Positions 46,970 to 54,754 of a stretch of 64,000 bases of DNA are shown in pieces. Positions within the stretch are counted from its first letter, which is position 1. Every line of letters begins with the position of its first letter. The stretch comes from Bacteroidota bacterium (GTDB lineage: Bacteria; Bacteroidota; Bacteroidia; UBA8524), in NCBI GenBank assembly GCA_008933805.1, contig WBUH01000002.1, positions 250,696 through 314,695 of the forward strand. Direction: 5' to 3'. The position numbers and the translations under genes are program-made. The notes under the pieces are model-generated. The model did not search any database, was not told where the DNA came from, and worked only from the letters and a program-made list of their open reading frames with translations.

Positions 46970-47329
46970 ATGATACAAAAAGTAACCAGTACGCCCCAAG
47001 CTGACGAAGTAATAACAAGGCTTAAGAAGTTACACGGCTCGTTGATGTTTCATCAAAGCGGTGGTTGCTGCGATGGTTCGCAACCGATGTGTTTTGAGAA
47101 AGGAGAGTTTAAAACAGGTGAAAGTGATGTGTTGTTGGGAGAAGTGCAGGACTGTGAGTTTTACATGAGCCGCGACCAATACGAATATTGGAAACATACT
47201 CAGCTAACCCTTGATGTTGTAAAAGGCAGGGGAAGCAGTTTTTCACTTGAAATACCCTTAGGGCTGCGGTTTATTATCCGCTCACGATTGTTTACCGAAG
47301 AAGAGCAAAAGCAATTGGGTTTACTATGA
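46970..47329 (+). CDS. DUF779 domain-containing protein
   Basis: From the ATG at 46970 the product is 119 residues; an in-frame earlier start at 46904 would add 22 residues reading through the gap and is less likely. The DUF779 pattern is clear: LHGSLMFHQSGGCCDGSQPMCF (adjacent Cys pair plus third Cys), LLGEVQDCEFYMSRDQYEYW and SLEIPLGLRFIIRSRLFTEEE. Family knowledge: function undefined, but the gene is often next to AldB-type aldehyde dehydrogenases, as here. The Cys cluster suggests metal or thiol chemistry. Confidence 0.92.
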   Translation: MIQKVTSTPQADEVITRLKKLHGSLMFHQSGGCCDGSQPMCFEKGEFKTGESDVLLGEVQDCEFYMSRDQYEYWKHTQLTLDVVKGRGSSFSLEIPLGLRFIIRSRLFTEEEQKQLGLL

Positions 47330-47337
47330 AAAGTAAA

Positions 47338-47363
47338 AGCCCGCTTAAGCCGGCGGGCTTTTT
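47338..47363 (+). terminator. Terminator of the aldehyde dehydrogenase operon
   Basis: The stem AAGCCCGC / GCGGGCTT (8 bp) with a 6-7 nt loop and following T-run, 9 bp after the DUF779 stop. Confidence 0.85.
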
Positions 47364-47386
47364 ATGTGTGTAGAAGGTAAAGCAGG

Positions 47387-47836
47387 TTATTTTAAGGCAG
47401 CAACAATCATATTGTCTATTGCAAACTTGCCGCTTCCGTTTAACATAAGGGCTAAACTAGCCCCTATGGCCAGTAAAAAGTACTCTAATCCTTCCCCCGC
47501 TTGGTTTCCCATCCAATTCATAAAAAAACCAAAATTAAGGTGCGAAGTCAGCATAATGCCAACAAACAGGATGGCGATAACTGCCGCCAAAATTTTACTG
47601 CCAACGCCCAATACCAAAGCAATGGGTGCAAAAAACTCAATCAGTATCACCAGTAAACCGATGATGTATGGCAATTTTACAGTTTGAGTAAAATACTGCA
47701 TGGTTCCGTCGAAGCCAAAGCCGCCAAACCATCCCAGTAGTTTTTGTGCACCGTGCGGAAATAATACCACGGCAATAGTAACCCTTAATAAAAGACCTGC
47801 CCAGTTGTTTTGTGAGCTGAAAAATTGTTCCATCAT
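47387..47836 (-). CDS. DoxX family membrane protein
   Basis: The 149-residue protein has four predicted membrane segments, with LLLRVTIAVVLFPHGAQKLLGWFGG at the start (the DoxX signature with RxxxAxxFxxHGxxK-like spacing), LPYIIGLLVILIEFFAPIAL, ILAAVIAILFVGIMLTSHLNFG and a final helix. Family knowledge: small inner-membrane proteins linked to quinone or redox stress; no defined activity. It is convergent with the DUF779 gene and its transcript ends near that terminator. Confidence 0.9.
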   Translation of the reverse strand: MMEQFFSSQNNWAGLLLRVTIAVVLFPHGAQKLLGWFGGFGFDGTMQYFTQTVKLPYIIGLLVILIEFFAPIALVLGVGSKILAAVIAILFVGIMLTSHLNFGFFMNWMGNQAGEGLEYFLLAIGASLALMLNGSGKFAIDNMIVAALK

Positions 47837-47996
47837 AATTCTAAATCGTTTGTTATTTGTTGGAACAAAGGTCGGGATGCCTTTAGCAGCAAGGCATTGA
47901 ACTATTTTAAGAAATTATCTTAAAGTAGTTTAAGGAAAATAGGGTTACCTTAAGAGTACTCTTCCCATTCATAAAAAATTCTATTGCTAAAGAGTG

Positions 47997-48290
47997 TTCT
48001 TTAGCCATAAAGCTACTAAGTTAGTAGGGAAGAAGTGTTTTGCGTCTTCGAGCCTTAGCGGCATACAAGTATATTTTACGCTTGCAAATCGGGTTTGCCA
48101 ATTTTGCCTAAGTGGGTAAACTTAATGCCTGTTTCATTGCAAAGGGGTTTTTCTTTAGCCACAAAGCCACTAAGTTAGAAAGGAAGAAGTGTTTTGCGTC
48201 TTCGAGCCTTAGCGGCATACAAGAATATTTTACGCTTGCAAATCGGGTTTACCTATGTTGCCTAAGTGGGTAAACTTAAAACCGGTTTCA
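47997..48290. repeat. Tandem direct duplication, period 154 bp
   Basis: Two copies of about 140 bp (47997-48136 and 48151-48290) align without gaps at an offset of exactly 154 bp. Each copy includes an intergenic motif (TTAGCCAYAAAGC then TTTGCGTCTTCGAGCCTTAG) and the 3' end of a DUF4260 gene. The right copy is the true gene end; the left copy is a fossil. The rest of the 390-bp gap (47837-47996) holds the DoxX upstream region and nothing else I recognise. Confidence 0.85.
48076..48137 (-). pseudogene. Remnant of a second DUF4260 gene (last ~20 codons)
   Basis: The minus strand reads NETGIKFTHLGKIGKPDLQA then stop, matching FETGFKFTHLGNIGKPDLQA at the end of the intact DUF4260 gene 154 bp to the right. 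The frame is intact to the stop but has no upstream gene; it lies inside the left copy of the tandem duplication. Confidence 0.75.
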
Positions 48291-48595
48291 AATTTCAAAC
48301 CATAGCCCATCATTCTGTCCATTGCGGCATGGCTGAATAAAATTACTCCGGTAAGTGCAGTAGCATCACTTTTCAGGTAAAAACCCAAAACGGCAATAAT
48401 CAGCGCAAGAGCTTTGTGGTGGAACAGATTGTAAACGGCAGCCCCCACTTTATTGTTTACGGTATAACCCAGCATACCAATATCAGGGGTAAGAATAAGA
48501 GCAGCAAATACCCACCAAGCGTAGGGTAGTTGTGAGAATACTATAATGCCCAAAGCAAACTGGGCGGCTTCTTCTAATTTTAATGTTGTTTTCAT
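48230..48595 (-). CDS. DUF4260 family membrane protein
   Basis: The 121-residue protein has three to four short hydrophobic segments (AAQFALGIIVFSQLPYAWWV, FAALILTPDIGMLGYTV, ALALIIAVLGFYL) and the family ending LFSHAAMDRMMGYGLKFETG. Its function is unknown; the family is small integral-membrane proteins. It lies downstream of the tandem Crp/Fnr genes on the same strand with a 45-bp gap that includes an FNR-like box, suggesting control by one of them. Confidence 0.88.
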   Translation of the reverse strand: MKTTLKLEEAAQFALGIIVFSQLPYAWWVFAALILTPDIGMLGYTVNNKVGAAVYNLFHHKALALIIAVLGFYLKSDATALTGVILFSHAAMDRMMGYGLKFETGFKFTHLGNIGKPDLQA

Positions 48596-48630
48596 GCTAC
48601 AAACCTACGCCGATAGGGTAGGGTAGCCGC

Positions 48631-48644
48631 TTGACAAAAATCAA
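48631..48644. promoter_or_regulatory. FNR-like box upstream of the DUF4260 gene
   Basis: TTGAC-AAAA-ATCAA resembles the Fnr consensus TTGAT-N4-ATCAA. It overlaps the stop codon of the Crp/Fnr gene and is 36 bp upstream of the DUF4260 start. Use as an operator is inference. Confidence 0.35.
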
Positions 48645-49216
48645 GAAATGCGGGTGGTTTGTTTTTTACGTAAACGACTCAGGGTTTCGGGTTTCATGCC
48701 CAACATACTTGCCAAGTGTTGCAAAGGTGCACGGGCGGCCAGTTCAGGACGTTCAATCAGTAGTTTCTCATAACGCTCTTCTGCGGTTTGGTGCAGTTGC
48801 GAGAACATTCGTTCCTCTAATCCCAAGTAACTAAAAATCAATAGCTGACTTTCAAAAATGCGCCACTGGGTGTATTTGTTCAGCAATTCGCGGTGGTCGT
48901 CGCAATCCAGTACTAAAAGCTCACAGTCAGTAATAGCTTGCAAATTCCAACGGCTTGGTGTTTTAAAACTAAAGCTGCTGAGTGAGGTATCAAAATATCC
49001 TTCTTCGCTAATCCAGTGGGTAATTTCTTCTCCATCAACCTCATACCAAGTGCGCAACAAACCTTCTTTTACCCAACCCACTTGTGTGCTTACTTGTCCG
49101 GCTTTTACCCAAAAGGCACCTTTAGGCAAGTGTAATGGTTTAAAGTACGAGGCAATGTCTTGCAAGCTCTCTTCATCAAGGCCTATAAAACGGCGTATGG
49201 CTTGTTGCAGTTCCAT
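48641..49216 (-). CDS. Crp/Fnr family transcriptional regulator (second of a tandem pair)
   Basis: The 191-residue protein has an N-terminal cyclic-nucleotide-binding-type beta-roll (LPKGAFWVKAGQVSTQVGWVKEG) and a C-terminal winged HTH (APLQHLASMLGMKPETLSRLRKK). The cAMP-binding RS/T motif of Crp is not evident and there is no Fnr-type Cys cluster, as is common in Bacteroidota. It lies 1 bp after a paralogous regulator gene, so the two are co-transcribed. Confidence 0.9.
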   Translation of the reverse strand: MELQQAIRRFIGLDEESLQDIASYFKPLHLPKGAFWVKAGQVSTQVGWVKEGLLRTWYEVDGEEITHWISEEGYFDTSLSSFSFKTPSRWNLQAITDCELLVLDCDDHRELLNKYTQWRIFESQLLIFSYLGLEERMFSQLHQTAEERYEKLLIERPELAARAPLQHLASMLGMKPETLSRLRKKQTTRIS

Positions 49217-49217
49217 T

Positions 49218-49796
49218 TTATCCTTCGCTCAATTGTTTTCGTATCTGGCTCAAAAACTCAGGGGTGATACCCAAGTAGGCCGCTATTTGATGTTGGGGCA
49301 GGCGTTGCTCCAATTTGGGGTATTTTTCAATAAAGTACAGGTAACGTTCTTTAGCGGTTTTGCTGATATTGAACAAAATCCGCTGTTGCTGGGCTATGTA
49401 TGCGTTTTGCATCATTATCCTGAAAAACCGTTCCAGTTTGGGTATTTTAAGGTACAAGGCTTCAAGCGCTGAATGTTCTATTTGCAACACTTCTGAATCT
49501 TCCAGTGCGTCAATATTCAGTTTAGAGGGCGTTTGGGTTAAAAAGCTCAACAAGTCAGATGTCCACCAGTCTTCAACAGCAAACATGATAATATGTTCCG
49601 TGCCAGCATCGTCTATATAATAAGCCCTTAAACAACCGCTTACCACAAAGTTTTCGTAACGGCAAACATCACCGGCTTGCAGCACGTATTGCCGTTTTCT
49701 GTACTTGCGTAAGGTTACAGCTTGCCACAGCAATTCTTTTTCTTCATCGGTAAGCTGTATATGTCGGCTAAGACCTGCTTCGAGCAGTGGGTGCAT
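49218..49796 (-). CDS. Crp/Fnr family transcriptional regulator (first of a tandem pair)
   Basis: The 192-residue protein has the cNMP-binding fold (LRKYRKRQYVLQAGDVCRYE, FVVSGCLRAYYIDDAGTEHII) and a C-terminal HTH (RLPQHQIAAYLGITPEFLSQIRK). It is clearly paralogous to the adjacent regulator but diverged. Upstream, the redoxin gene ends 17 bp away on the same strand. Ligand and targets are unknown. Confidence 0.9.
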   Translation of the reverse strand: MHPLLEAGLSRHIQLTDEEKELLWQAVTLRKYRKRQYVLQAGDVCRYENFVVSGCLRAYYIDDAGTEHIIMFAVEDWWTSDLLSFLTQTPSKLNIDALEDSEVLQIEHSALEALYLKIPKLERFFRIMMQNAYIAQQQRILFNISKTAKERYLYFIEKYPKLEQRLPQHQIAAYLGITPEFLSQIRKQLSEG

Positions 49797-49813
49797 AACT
49801 GCAAAGAAAACTA

Positions 49814-50314
49814 TTAATATTCACTATCAATGTAACAGCCTACAGCGGTAGTTTCCGTTACGGGAGCGGTTTTACCTGCCAGCAAGGCATCCAGCGCGTT
49901 TTTTAGGTCAGGCACTGCGGGAGTAGTTTTGCGTTTACCCAATGTAGTGTACTTATCGTCAATACGGCCTTTGTAGTGCACTATCCCTGTGGTTTCATTC
50001 ACCACAAATACTTGCGGGGTTATTGTAGCCCCTAATCGGTTCATGTATTGGCGGCCAATATCTTTTCGTAGTTCAAAAGTAAGTTGGTATTCGCGACGGA
50101 AGCTATCAATAGTAGCGGAGTCAGAATCAGGGTTTGGAAACAAGCCTACCACTGTAACTCCTTTGCCTGCATATTCTGCACTAAGGGTATTTAAAGTAAG
50201 GGTGTGGTATTGGCAAATGGGGCAACTTTCACCCAAAAATACATATACAGTGTATTGAGCTTTTGCAGCGGCAAAAGCAAGCACCATCAATACAAGGGTT
50301 AATAATCGCCTCAT
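49814..50314 (-). CDS. Secreted redoxin-domain protein
   Basis: The 166-residue protein has a signal peptide (about 1-19, ending AAAKAQ) and a thioredoxin-fold AhpC/TSA-like core: YVFLGESCPICQYHTLTLN (CxxC), VVGLFPNPDSDSATID, and the cis-Pro region LGATITPQVFVV. The C-terminal tail contains a further conserved-looking VGCYID. A periplasmic thiol oxidoreductase or heme-linked redoxin role is inferred. Its start codon overlaps the stop of the upstream T9SS cargo gene by one base (TAATG), so translation is likely coupled. Confidence 0.85.
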   Translation of the reverse strand: MRRLLTLVLMVLAFAAAKAQYTVYVFLGESCPICQYHTLTLNTLSAEYAGKGVTVVGLFPNPDSDSATIDSFRREYQLTFELRKDIGRQYMNRLGATITPQVFVVNETTGIVHYKGRIDDKYTTLGKRKTTPAVPDLKNALDALLAGKTAPVTETTAVGCYIDSEY

Positions 50315-53300
50315 TATTGTTTAATAATTTTTTGGGTGAATACCTGTGTACCGTTTTGCAAACTGATGTAATAAACACCCGCCGCTAAATTACTTACATC
50401 CATCTTGTTTTCGCCTTGCAGCAATACTGTTTGTTTATTAAAGATGGTCTTGCCTGTCGCATCCATTACCGTAACAAGGGTTGTTCCCTCTATACCTGCA
50501 AGGTTGTTGATGTACAACACATCATTGCTTACAGGTATGGGGTATACTTCAAAGGCGTTATTGCTCACCTCGTTGGTGCTGTTAATAATCGTCCACACAT
50601 TAAAATATGAGGTATCGCTTTTGCAGCCGTTGGTATCGCGTACTACCAGTTTTATTACTGCTGCCAGCAGGGTGTTATCCCAACGCAGGGTAATACTGTC
50701 TTTATTGGCTTGCAACAAATCAGGGGTTTGACTTACCGACCAAGTATAGTTGTAAGTAGGTTGGCCTTGGGCTTTGTATGTAAACGGCCTGCCTAATTGT
50801 ATAAACGGATTACCCGTAATGTTTACGGGAGCAGGTTTGGGCAATACACTCACATTTTGGGTAATTGAGCTTTTGCAGCCAGTGGTAGTATTTTCGGTAG
50901 TTAAATTGACGGTGTAATTTCCTGCCCCTACAGTAAATGTTTTTAGTGCATTTGGGAAGGAGGTTATTATAGAATCCCCGTCAGAGAATTTCCAGGTGTA
51001 CTTATCGGTGAAAGTATTTGAGGCTAATTTCAAAAGATTACTATCGGCACATTGCCCTTCCCACAGTGCAATGAAACCCGCAGCTGGATTGGTATTCACC
51101 GTTAAGGTAGTGGTTGTGCTGTCGTAACAGCCGTTAATACCTACGGCATAGCTTAACGTGTAAGTGCCTGAAGTATTAAAAAACTTTACCAACGAATCAG
51201 TAAACACCTCCGTTTGCCCATCAATGCGCCAGCTTTGGGTATAAGGTGCAGGGTATGCAGCAATGCCATTACGTATTACAAAGCGGTTGCCATTTAAGCA
51301 CTGGGCGGCATTATTAATTAGTATCGAAGCTTTGGGTGCAGGTTTCAGCTTGGCATACACCGTTTGGTTTTCAAAGTTGTTGATACATCCAGTAGAAAGG
51401 TCTTCAACAATTAGTTGTACCGTTTGCCAGCCGCTGTCGGCAAAGTTTTTAGCCACTTGTTGGGTGTACAAAGTATCTCCGTCAGAAAATGCCCATGTAT
51501 AGCTTACGCCCGTAGCGGGTGAAAGCAGTTGCACGTTGGTACTATCAGTACAAGAACCGCCCTTTACCAAGGTAATGCCCGATTGAGGGATGGGATTAAC
51601 CAGCAAATGCAAAACAGTGCTGTCGTAACAGTTACCGCTTGAAACAACTGCTACGCTTGCATTAAATGAACCTGCGCCTACAAAACTCTCAACCAAAGAG
51701 TCGGTATAGGTTTTTTGCTGCCCGTCTATCCACCAGCGTTCGGTGTATGGGAGGGTGTAACCTTGCGGTTGGGTTTTCTTAATAATAAATGTGTTGTTGA
51801 ATTCGCACTGCTCGCTGTCGTTTACCGTCAACATTAATTTTGGAGCAGGTAAAAAGGTAGCACTGTCAATAATTCCTAGTGAAGTATTGTAATACGTTCC
51901 GGCAGGAGTTTTTTGCAGGCGCAGGGCTTTTACCATGTAATAATTTTTACCTAATAAGGGCGAAGCATCCACATAGTTTGCGGCAGTGGTTTGGCCGATT
52001 AATTCGTACTTACCGTCAACAGAGGCAGCACGGTAGATGCGGTGAGCCATGATTCCGGTATCGGTAGAAGCAGTCCAGTTTAATGATACATTAGAGCAAC
52101 TTTCAGTGGCCGATAACGAAGTAGCAGGCGTAATGGGGTGTAATCGCAAAGTAGGGTCGCCCATTAAACCCATGGTAACTCCGTTGCTTGAATAGTATGA
52201 GTGGTATAAGTTGCGCGGCGAGTTGGCCGATGCCGTGGCGCAATAACCTACAGGAAGCCCTAACGCCATTTGGTGATGGTAGTAAACAGGGCGGCCGCTC
52301 CATGTAGAAGTTAGTATCAATGAACGTGAGGCAATGTGTGCCTTTAACAGGTTGTTTGTGATGTCCCAATCGCCGAAATAACTGCCGAATGAAGAGGTAA
52401 AAGGAGCCGTAAGTGAGTCGTTTACAAAATCGGTTGAAGTAGCGATGCCTGAACTGGTAGTATAACTACCATAGCCAGCCGTTACTGAAAACATATAGGG
52501 GCGGGTCTTTAACTCGGTTAAAAAATCCCCCTCACGAATAGAGTCTCCAAACATACCTGAGTAACTGCCCCAGCCGCCGCGCACAAAAGCTTCACCGCCA
52601 AATCCGCCAATAGCGTCTTCAATAAAACCGCGCAGCACAATAGGGTATTTGTTCAGTTTAAAATTATGGGCTTTGGCAAGGTAGCGGCGGGTTAGCGCGG
52701 TATCACTCATGCCAAAAACAGGCATATCATACATATCCACCCTACCCACGTGTAGTTTGGCACTTCCGGGGTTTATTGCATCTGCATCAAATTTACCGTC
52801 GCCGGGGGTATTGTAGTTGCGGGGGCTTGAAGAGACCTTTACGTTCAACACATAGTCTGTCCATTGACTGTTATCCGCCATCGAGTAATACAAATCAGCA
52901 GGCCAAGCACCGTAGTGGTCGCTGTGGCCGTCAGGCCCTACATAACCAGAATAGGGAACAGGTATATGACCTAACAAGTAAACAGCTTTAAAATTTATCG
53001 AATCCTGCTGCCACAAATCAATTACGTGTTGTTTAGCTTTTACCGGAGTTGAGTTTCGGCTTACATAACGGGTAATTACCTGCCATCCATCGCCACGCAA
53101 ATCGCTTTGCAGTAGTTTAATCTCTGTAGCAAGCGGCAACCTGTAATTACTATCCACCATCAATAATAGCTTGCCGCGGTAGTTGTATTCGTCAATTCCG
53201 TCGCCGGCATACAAATAGCCATACCCATTGTAATTTGGGGTAAACTTCACTACTTGGTACTCAACCGCAACTCCTGCCTTTACTGTTGTATCGGTATAGG

Positions 53301-53529
53301 TGGTGTCTGATGCCGAAAGTGTTGCAAGTTCTGTCCATGCAAGGGCATCGGGTGTTTTTGAGAACACCTTGTATTGGGTAGCCGCTGCTGCTTTGTTCCA
53401 CAACAGAGTGAAACGCAAAGGACTTTTTTGTACCGATAGTTTAATTTGTACGGTATAGTCTTTAGAGGCTTGCCCAAACGCAACCGCAGTTAGCAACAGG
53501 GCAATAATGAATGTGGTTAGTTTTTTCAC
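50314..53529 (-). CDS. C25 (gingipain-like) peptidase-fold protein with T9SS type A sorting domain
   Basis: The 1071-residue protein has a signal peptide (1-19), an FnIII-like domain (about 25-110), a C25-like region (about 115-480: KAVYLLGHIPVPYSGYVG, WPADLYYSM, TMGLMGDPTLRLHP at its end), a second FnIII, several Ig/PKD-like modules, and a C-terminal type A sorting domain (FEVYPIPVSNDVLYINN, AGVYYISLQNGTQVFTQKII). Family knowledge: T9SS-exported, surface-attached or secreted. I do not find a convincing catalytic His-Gly or Cys in the expected places (SVTAGYGSYTTS and LILTSTWSGRPVYYHH occupy them), so activity is doubtful. Confidence 0.8.
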   Translation of the reverse strand: MKKLTTFIIALLLTAVAFGQASKDYTVQIKLSVQKSPLRFTLLWNKAAAATQYKVFSKTPDALAWTELATLSASDTTYTDTTVKAGVAVEYQVVKFTPNYNGYGYLYAGDGIDEYNYRGKLLLMVDSNYRLPLATEIKLLQSDLRGDGWQVITRYVSRNSTPVKAKQHVIDLWQQDSINFKAVYLLGHIPVPYSGYVGPDGHSDHYGAWPADLYYSMADNSQWTDYVLNVKVSSSPRNYNTPGDGKFDADAINPGSAKLHVGRVDMYDMPVFGMSDTALTRRYLAKAHNFKLNKYPIVLRGFIEDAIGGFGGEAFVRGGWGSYSGMFGDSIREGDFLTELKTRPYMFSVTAGYGSYTTSSGIATSTDFVNDSLTAPFTSSFGSYFGDWDITNNLLKAHIASRSLILTSTWSGRPVYYHHQMALGLPVGYCATASANSPRNLYHSYYSSNGVTMGLMGDPTLRLHPITPATSLSATESCSNVSLNWTASTDTGIMAHRIYRAASVDGKYELIGQTTAANYVDASPLLGKNYYMVKALRLQKTPAGTYYNTSLGIIDSATFLPAPKLMLTVNDSEQCEFNNTFIIKKTQPQGYTLPYTERWWIDGQQKTYTDSLVESFVGAGSFNASVAVVSSGNCYDSTVLHLLVNPIPQSGITLVKGGSCTDSTNVQLLSPATGVSYTWAFSDGDTLYTQQVAKNFADSGWQTVQLIVEDLSTGCINNFENQTVYAKLKPAPKASILINNAAQCLNGNRFVIRNGIAAYPAPYTQSWRIDGQTEVFTDSLVKFFNTSGTYTLSYAVGINGCYDSTTTTLTVNTNPAAGFIALWEGQCADSNLLKLASNTFTDKYTWKFSDGDSIITSFPNALKTFTVGAGNYTVNLTTENTTTGCKSSITQNVSVLPKPAPVNITGNPFIQLGRPFTYKAQGQPTYNYTWSVSQTPDLLQANKDSITLRWDNTLLAAVIKLVVRDTNGCKSDTSYFNVWTIINSTNEVSNNAFEVYPIPVSNDVLYINNLAGIEGTTLVTVMDATGKTIFNKQTVLLQGENKMDVSNLAAGVYYISLQNGTQVFTQKIIKQ

Positions 53530-53588
53530 TAATTGCCAAAGTTACAAATTGTTTGTATCGGATGGTTAGAATTTATAGTGGTTTTGTT

Positions 53589-54392
53589 CTATTCAAAATC
53601 TAAACGGGGCAAGGTTGTATTGTTAAATGGTTCAGGCATTTGAAACAATGATACAGCACAACCGATCATATACCGCGGCCCCCAATTATTAAATTTAGGC
53701 GGGTTGGCGTCATCATAATTATTAAGTAGGTGATAAGTAGGTATGCCACTAAGCAAAATATCGAACGAGGCATCGGTAAGCTTACTGTCGTTGCGCACCG
53801 TCATTGCTTCTGCGGTGTTAAAAGGGTTAGCTCCTAATACAGCTTTCAATGTGATGGTGGTATCGGTTAACTCCTCTTTTGTCAATACAAACTTAAAACG
53901 CCCCTTGTAATCAGTCCCCACAGTTTTAATTACTTTACCGTGTTGCAAAATCTGGATGGTAATGCCTGAGGCTGCCATCAATGTTTCTTTATCCCTCAAT
54001 CTGCCGCTTATTTCTACAGGGAAACTAATAGTGTCAACAGGGTTGATGCTATCGCTTACAGGGATTGCGGGAGCCTGTTCTTGTTGGGTTTGGGCATTAG
54101 CAATGCCATTAGTGGCAAATACACCCAATAGGCTTAATAATGAAACTGTAAGGCCTTTAAACCGCGAAAAGAAATACTGTTGATGTAGGTTGTCAAGTTG
54201 GTCAACGGTATAAAAACCGCACACCTGTTCATCAGGATTGTTTAGTTTTTGGTGAAGTTCTTCTTTACTTAGTCCGGTATGATTGGTAACGCACTTATTG
54301 CAATCGCTGCAAAATTTCTTACCGTCGCCTGCATCAGTCATATCCTGCCATTTTTTAGAGCAAGGAAAAGTGAGTATTACTTTATTTTCCAT
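53589..54392 (-). CDS. Cys-rich N-terminal, single-pass membrane protein with carboxypeptidase-regulatory-like domain
   Basis: The 267-residue protein starts with a zinc-ribbon-like Cys pattern: FPCSKKWQDM, then GKKFCSDCNKCV, then QVCGFYTVDQL. One membrane segment follows (about 82-100, TVSLLSLLGVFATNGIANAQ), then an extracytoplasmic beta-sandwich with the carboxypeptidase-regulatory-like pattern (VEISGRLRDKETLMAASGIT, DYKGRFKFVL). This PC-KxW-M/G-x-FC-xx-C layout recurs in Bacteroidota, apparently as a cytoplasmic metal-binding module, but its function is unknown. It stands alone on the minus strand. Confidence 0.75.
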   Translation of the reverse strand: MENKVILTFPCSKKWQDMTDAGDGKKFCSDCNKCVTNHTGLSKEELHQKLNNPDEQVCGFYTVDQLDNLHQQYFFSRFKGLTVSLLSLLGVFATNGIANAQTQQEQAPAIPVSDSINPVDTISFPVEISGRLRDKETLMAASGITIQILQHGKVIKTVGTDYKGRFKFVLTKEELTDTTITLKAVLGANPFNTAEAMTVRNDSKLTDASFDILLSGIPTYHLLNNYDDANPPKFNNWGPRYMIGCAVSLFQMPEPFNNTTLPRLDFE

Positions 54393-54463
54393 AATAGGGT
54401 GGTTTTAAGTGATGAACAAAAGATTACATGGTTGCCAAAATCAAACTTCATTGCGGGTAGCCT

Positions 54464-54561
54464 GACAGGTTAAAACCTGTCGCTTTTGTAATTACCTTCC
54501 CGCAAGGGACTTAAGTCCCTTGCGGGAAGGTAATCGTATCAAGATGGGATTTTAATCCCAT
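54464..54561. repeat. Cluster of three adjacent palindromes
   Basis: Three inverted repeats lie within 98 bp: GACAGGTT-AA-AACCTGTC (54464-54481), a perfect 44-bp palindrome (54491-54534, half ends AGGGACTT / AAGTCCCT), and ATGGGATT-TT-AATCCCAT (54544-54561). All share a GG(G)-N-TT / AA-N-(C)CC core. None has a terminator T-tract. They occupy the 362-bp gap before the RemB-like gene; the rest of the gap shows nothing I recognise. Confidence 0.85.
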
Positions 54562-54754
54562 GTGTTTTAAACGAACCTTTACAAAAGAGGCTGGCTTTAT
54601 GCTCGTCGGGACGATAGGAATAAAACCAACCGCTTATAGGATAAACTCATTAAAAGAACGACTCTTTAATCAATAAACGTTATTGTTTTGTTTGAAGTTG
54701 GAATAGCCGGTGTGATAAACCTTGCCCCAAAAAAATCCCCTATCTTCGCACACC

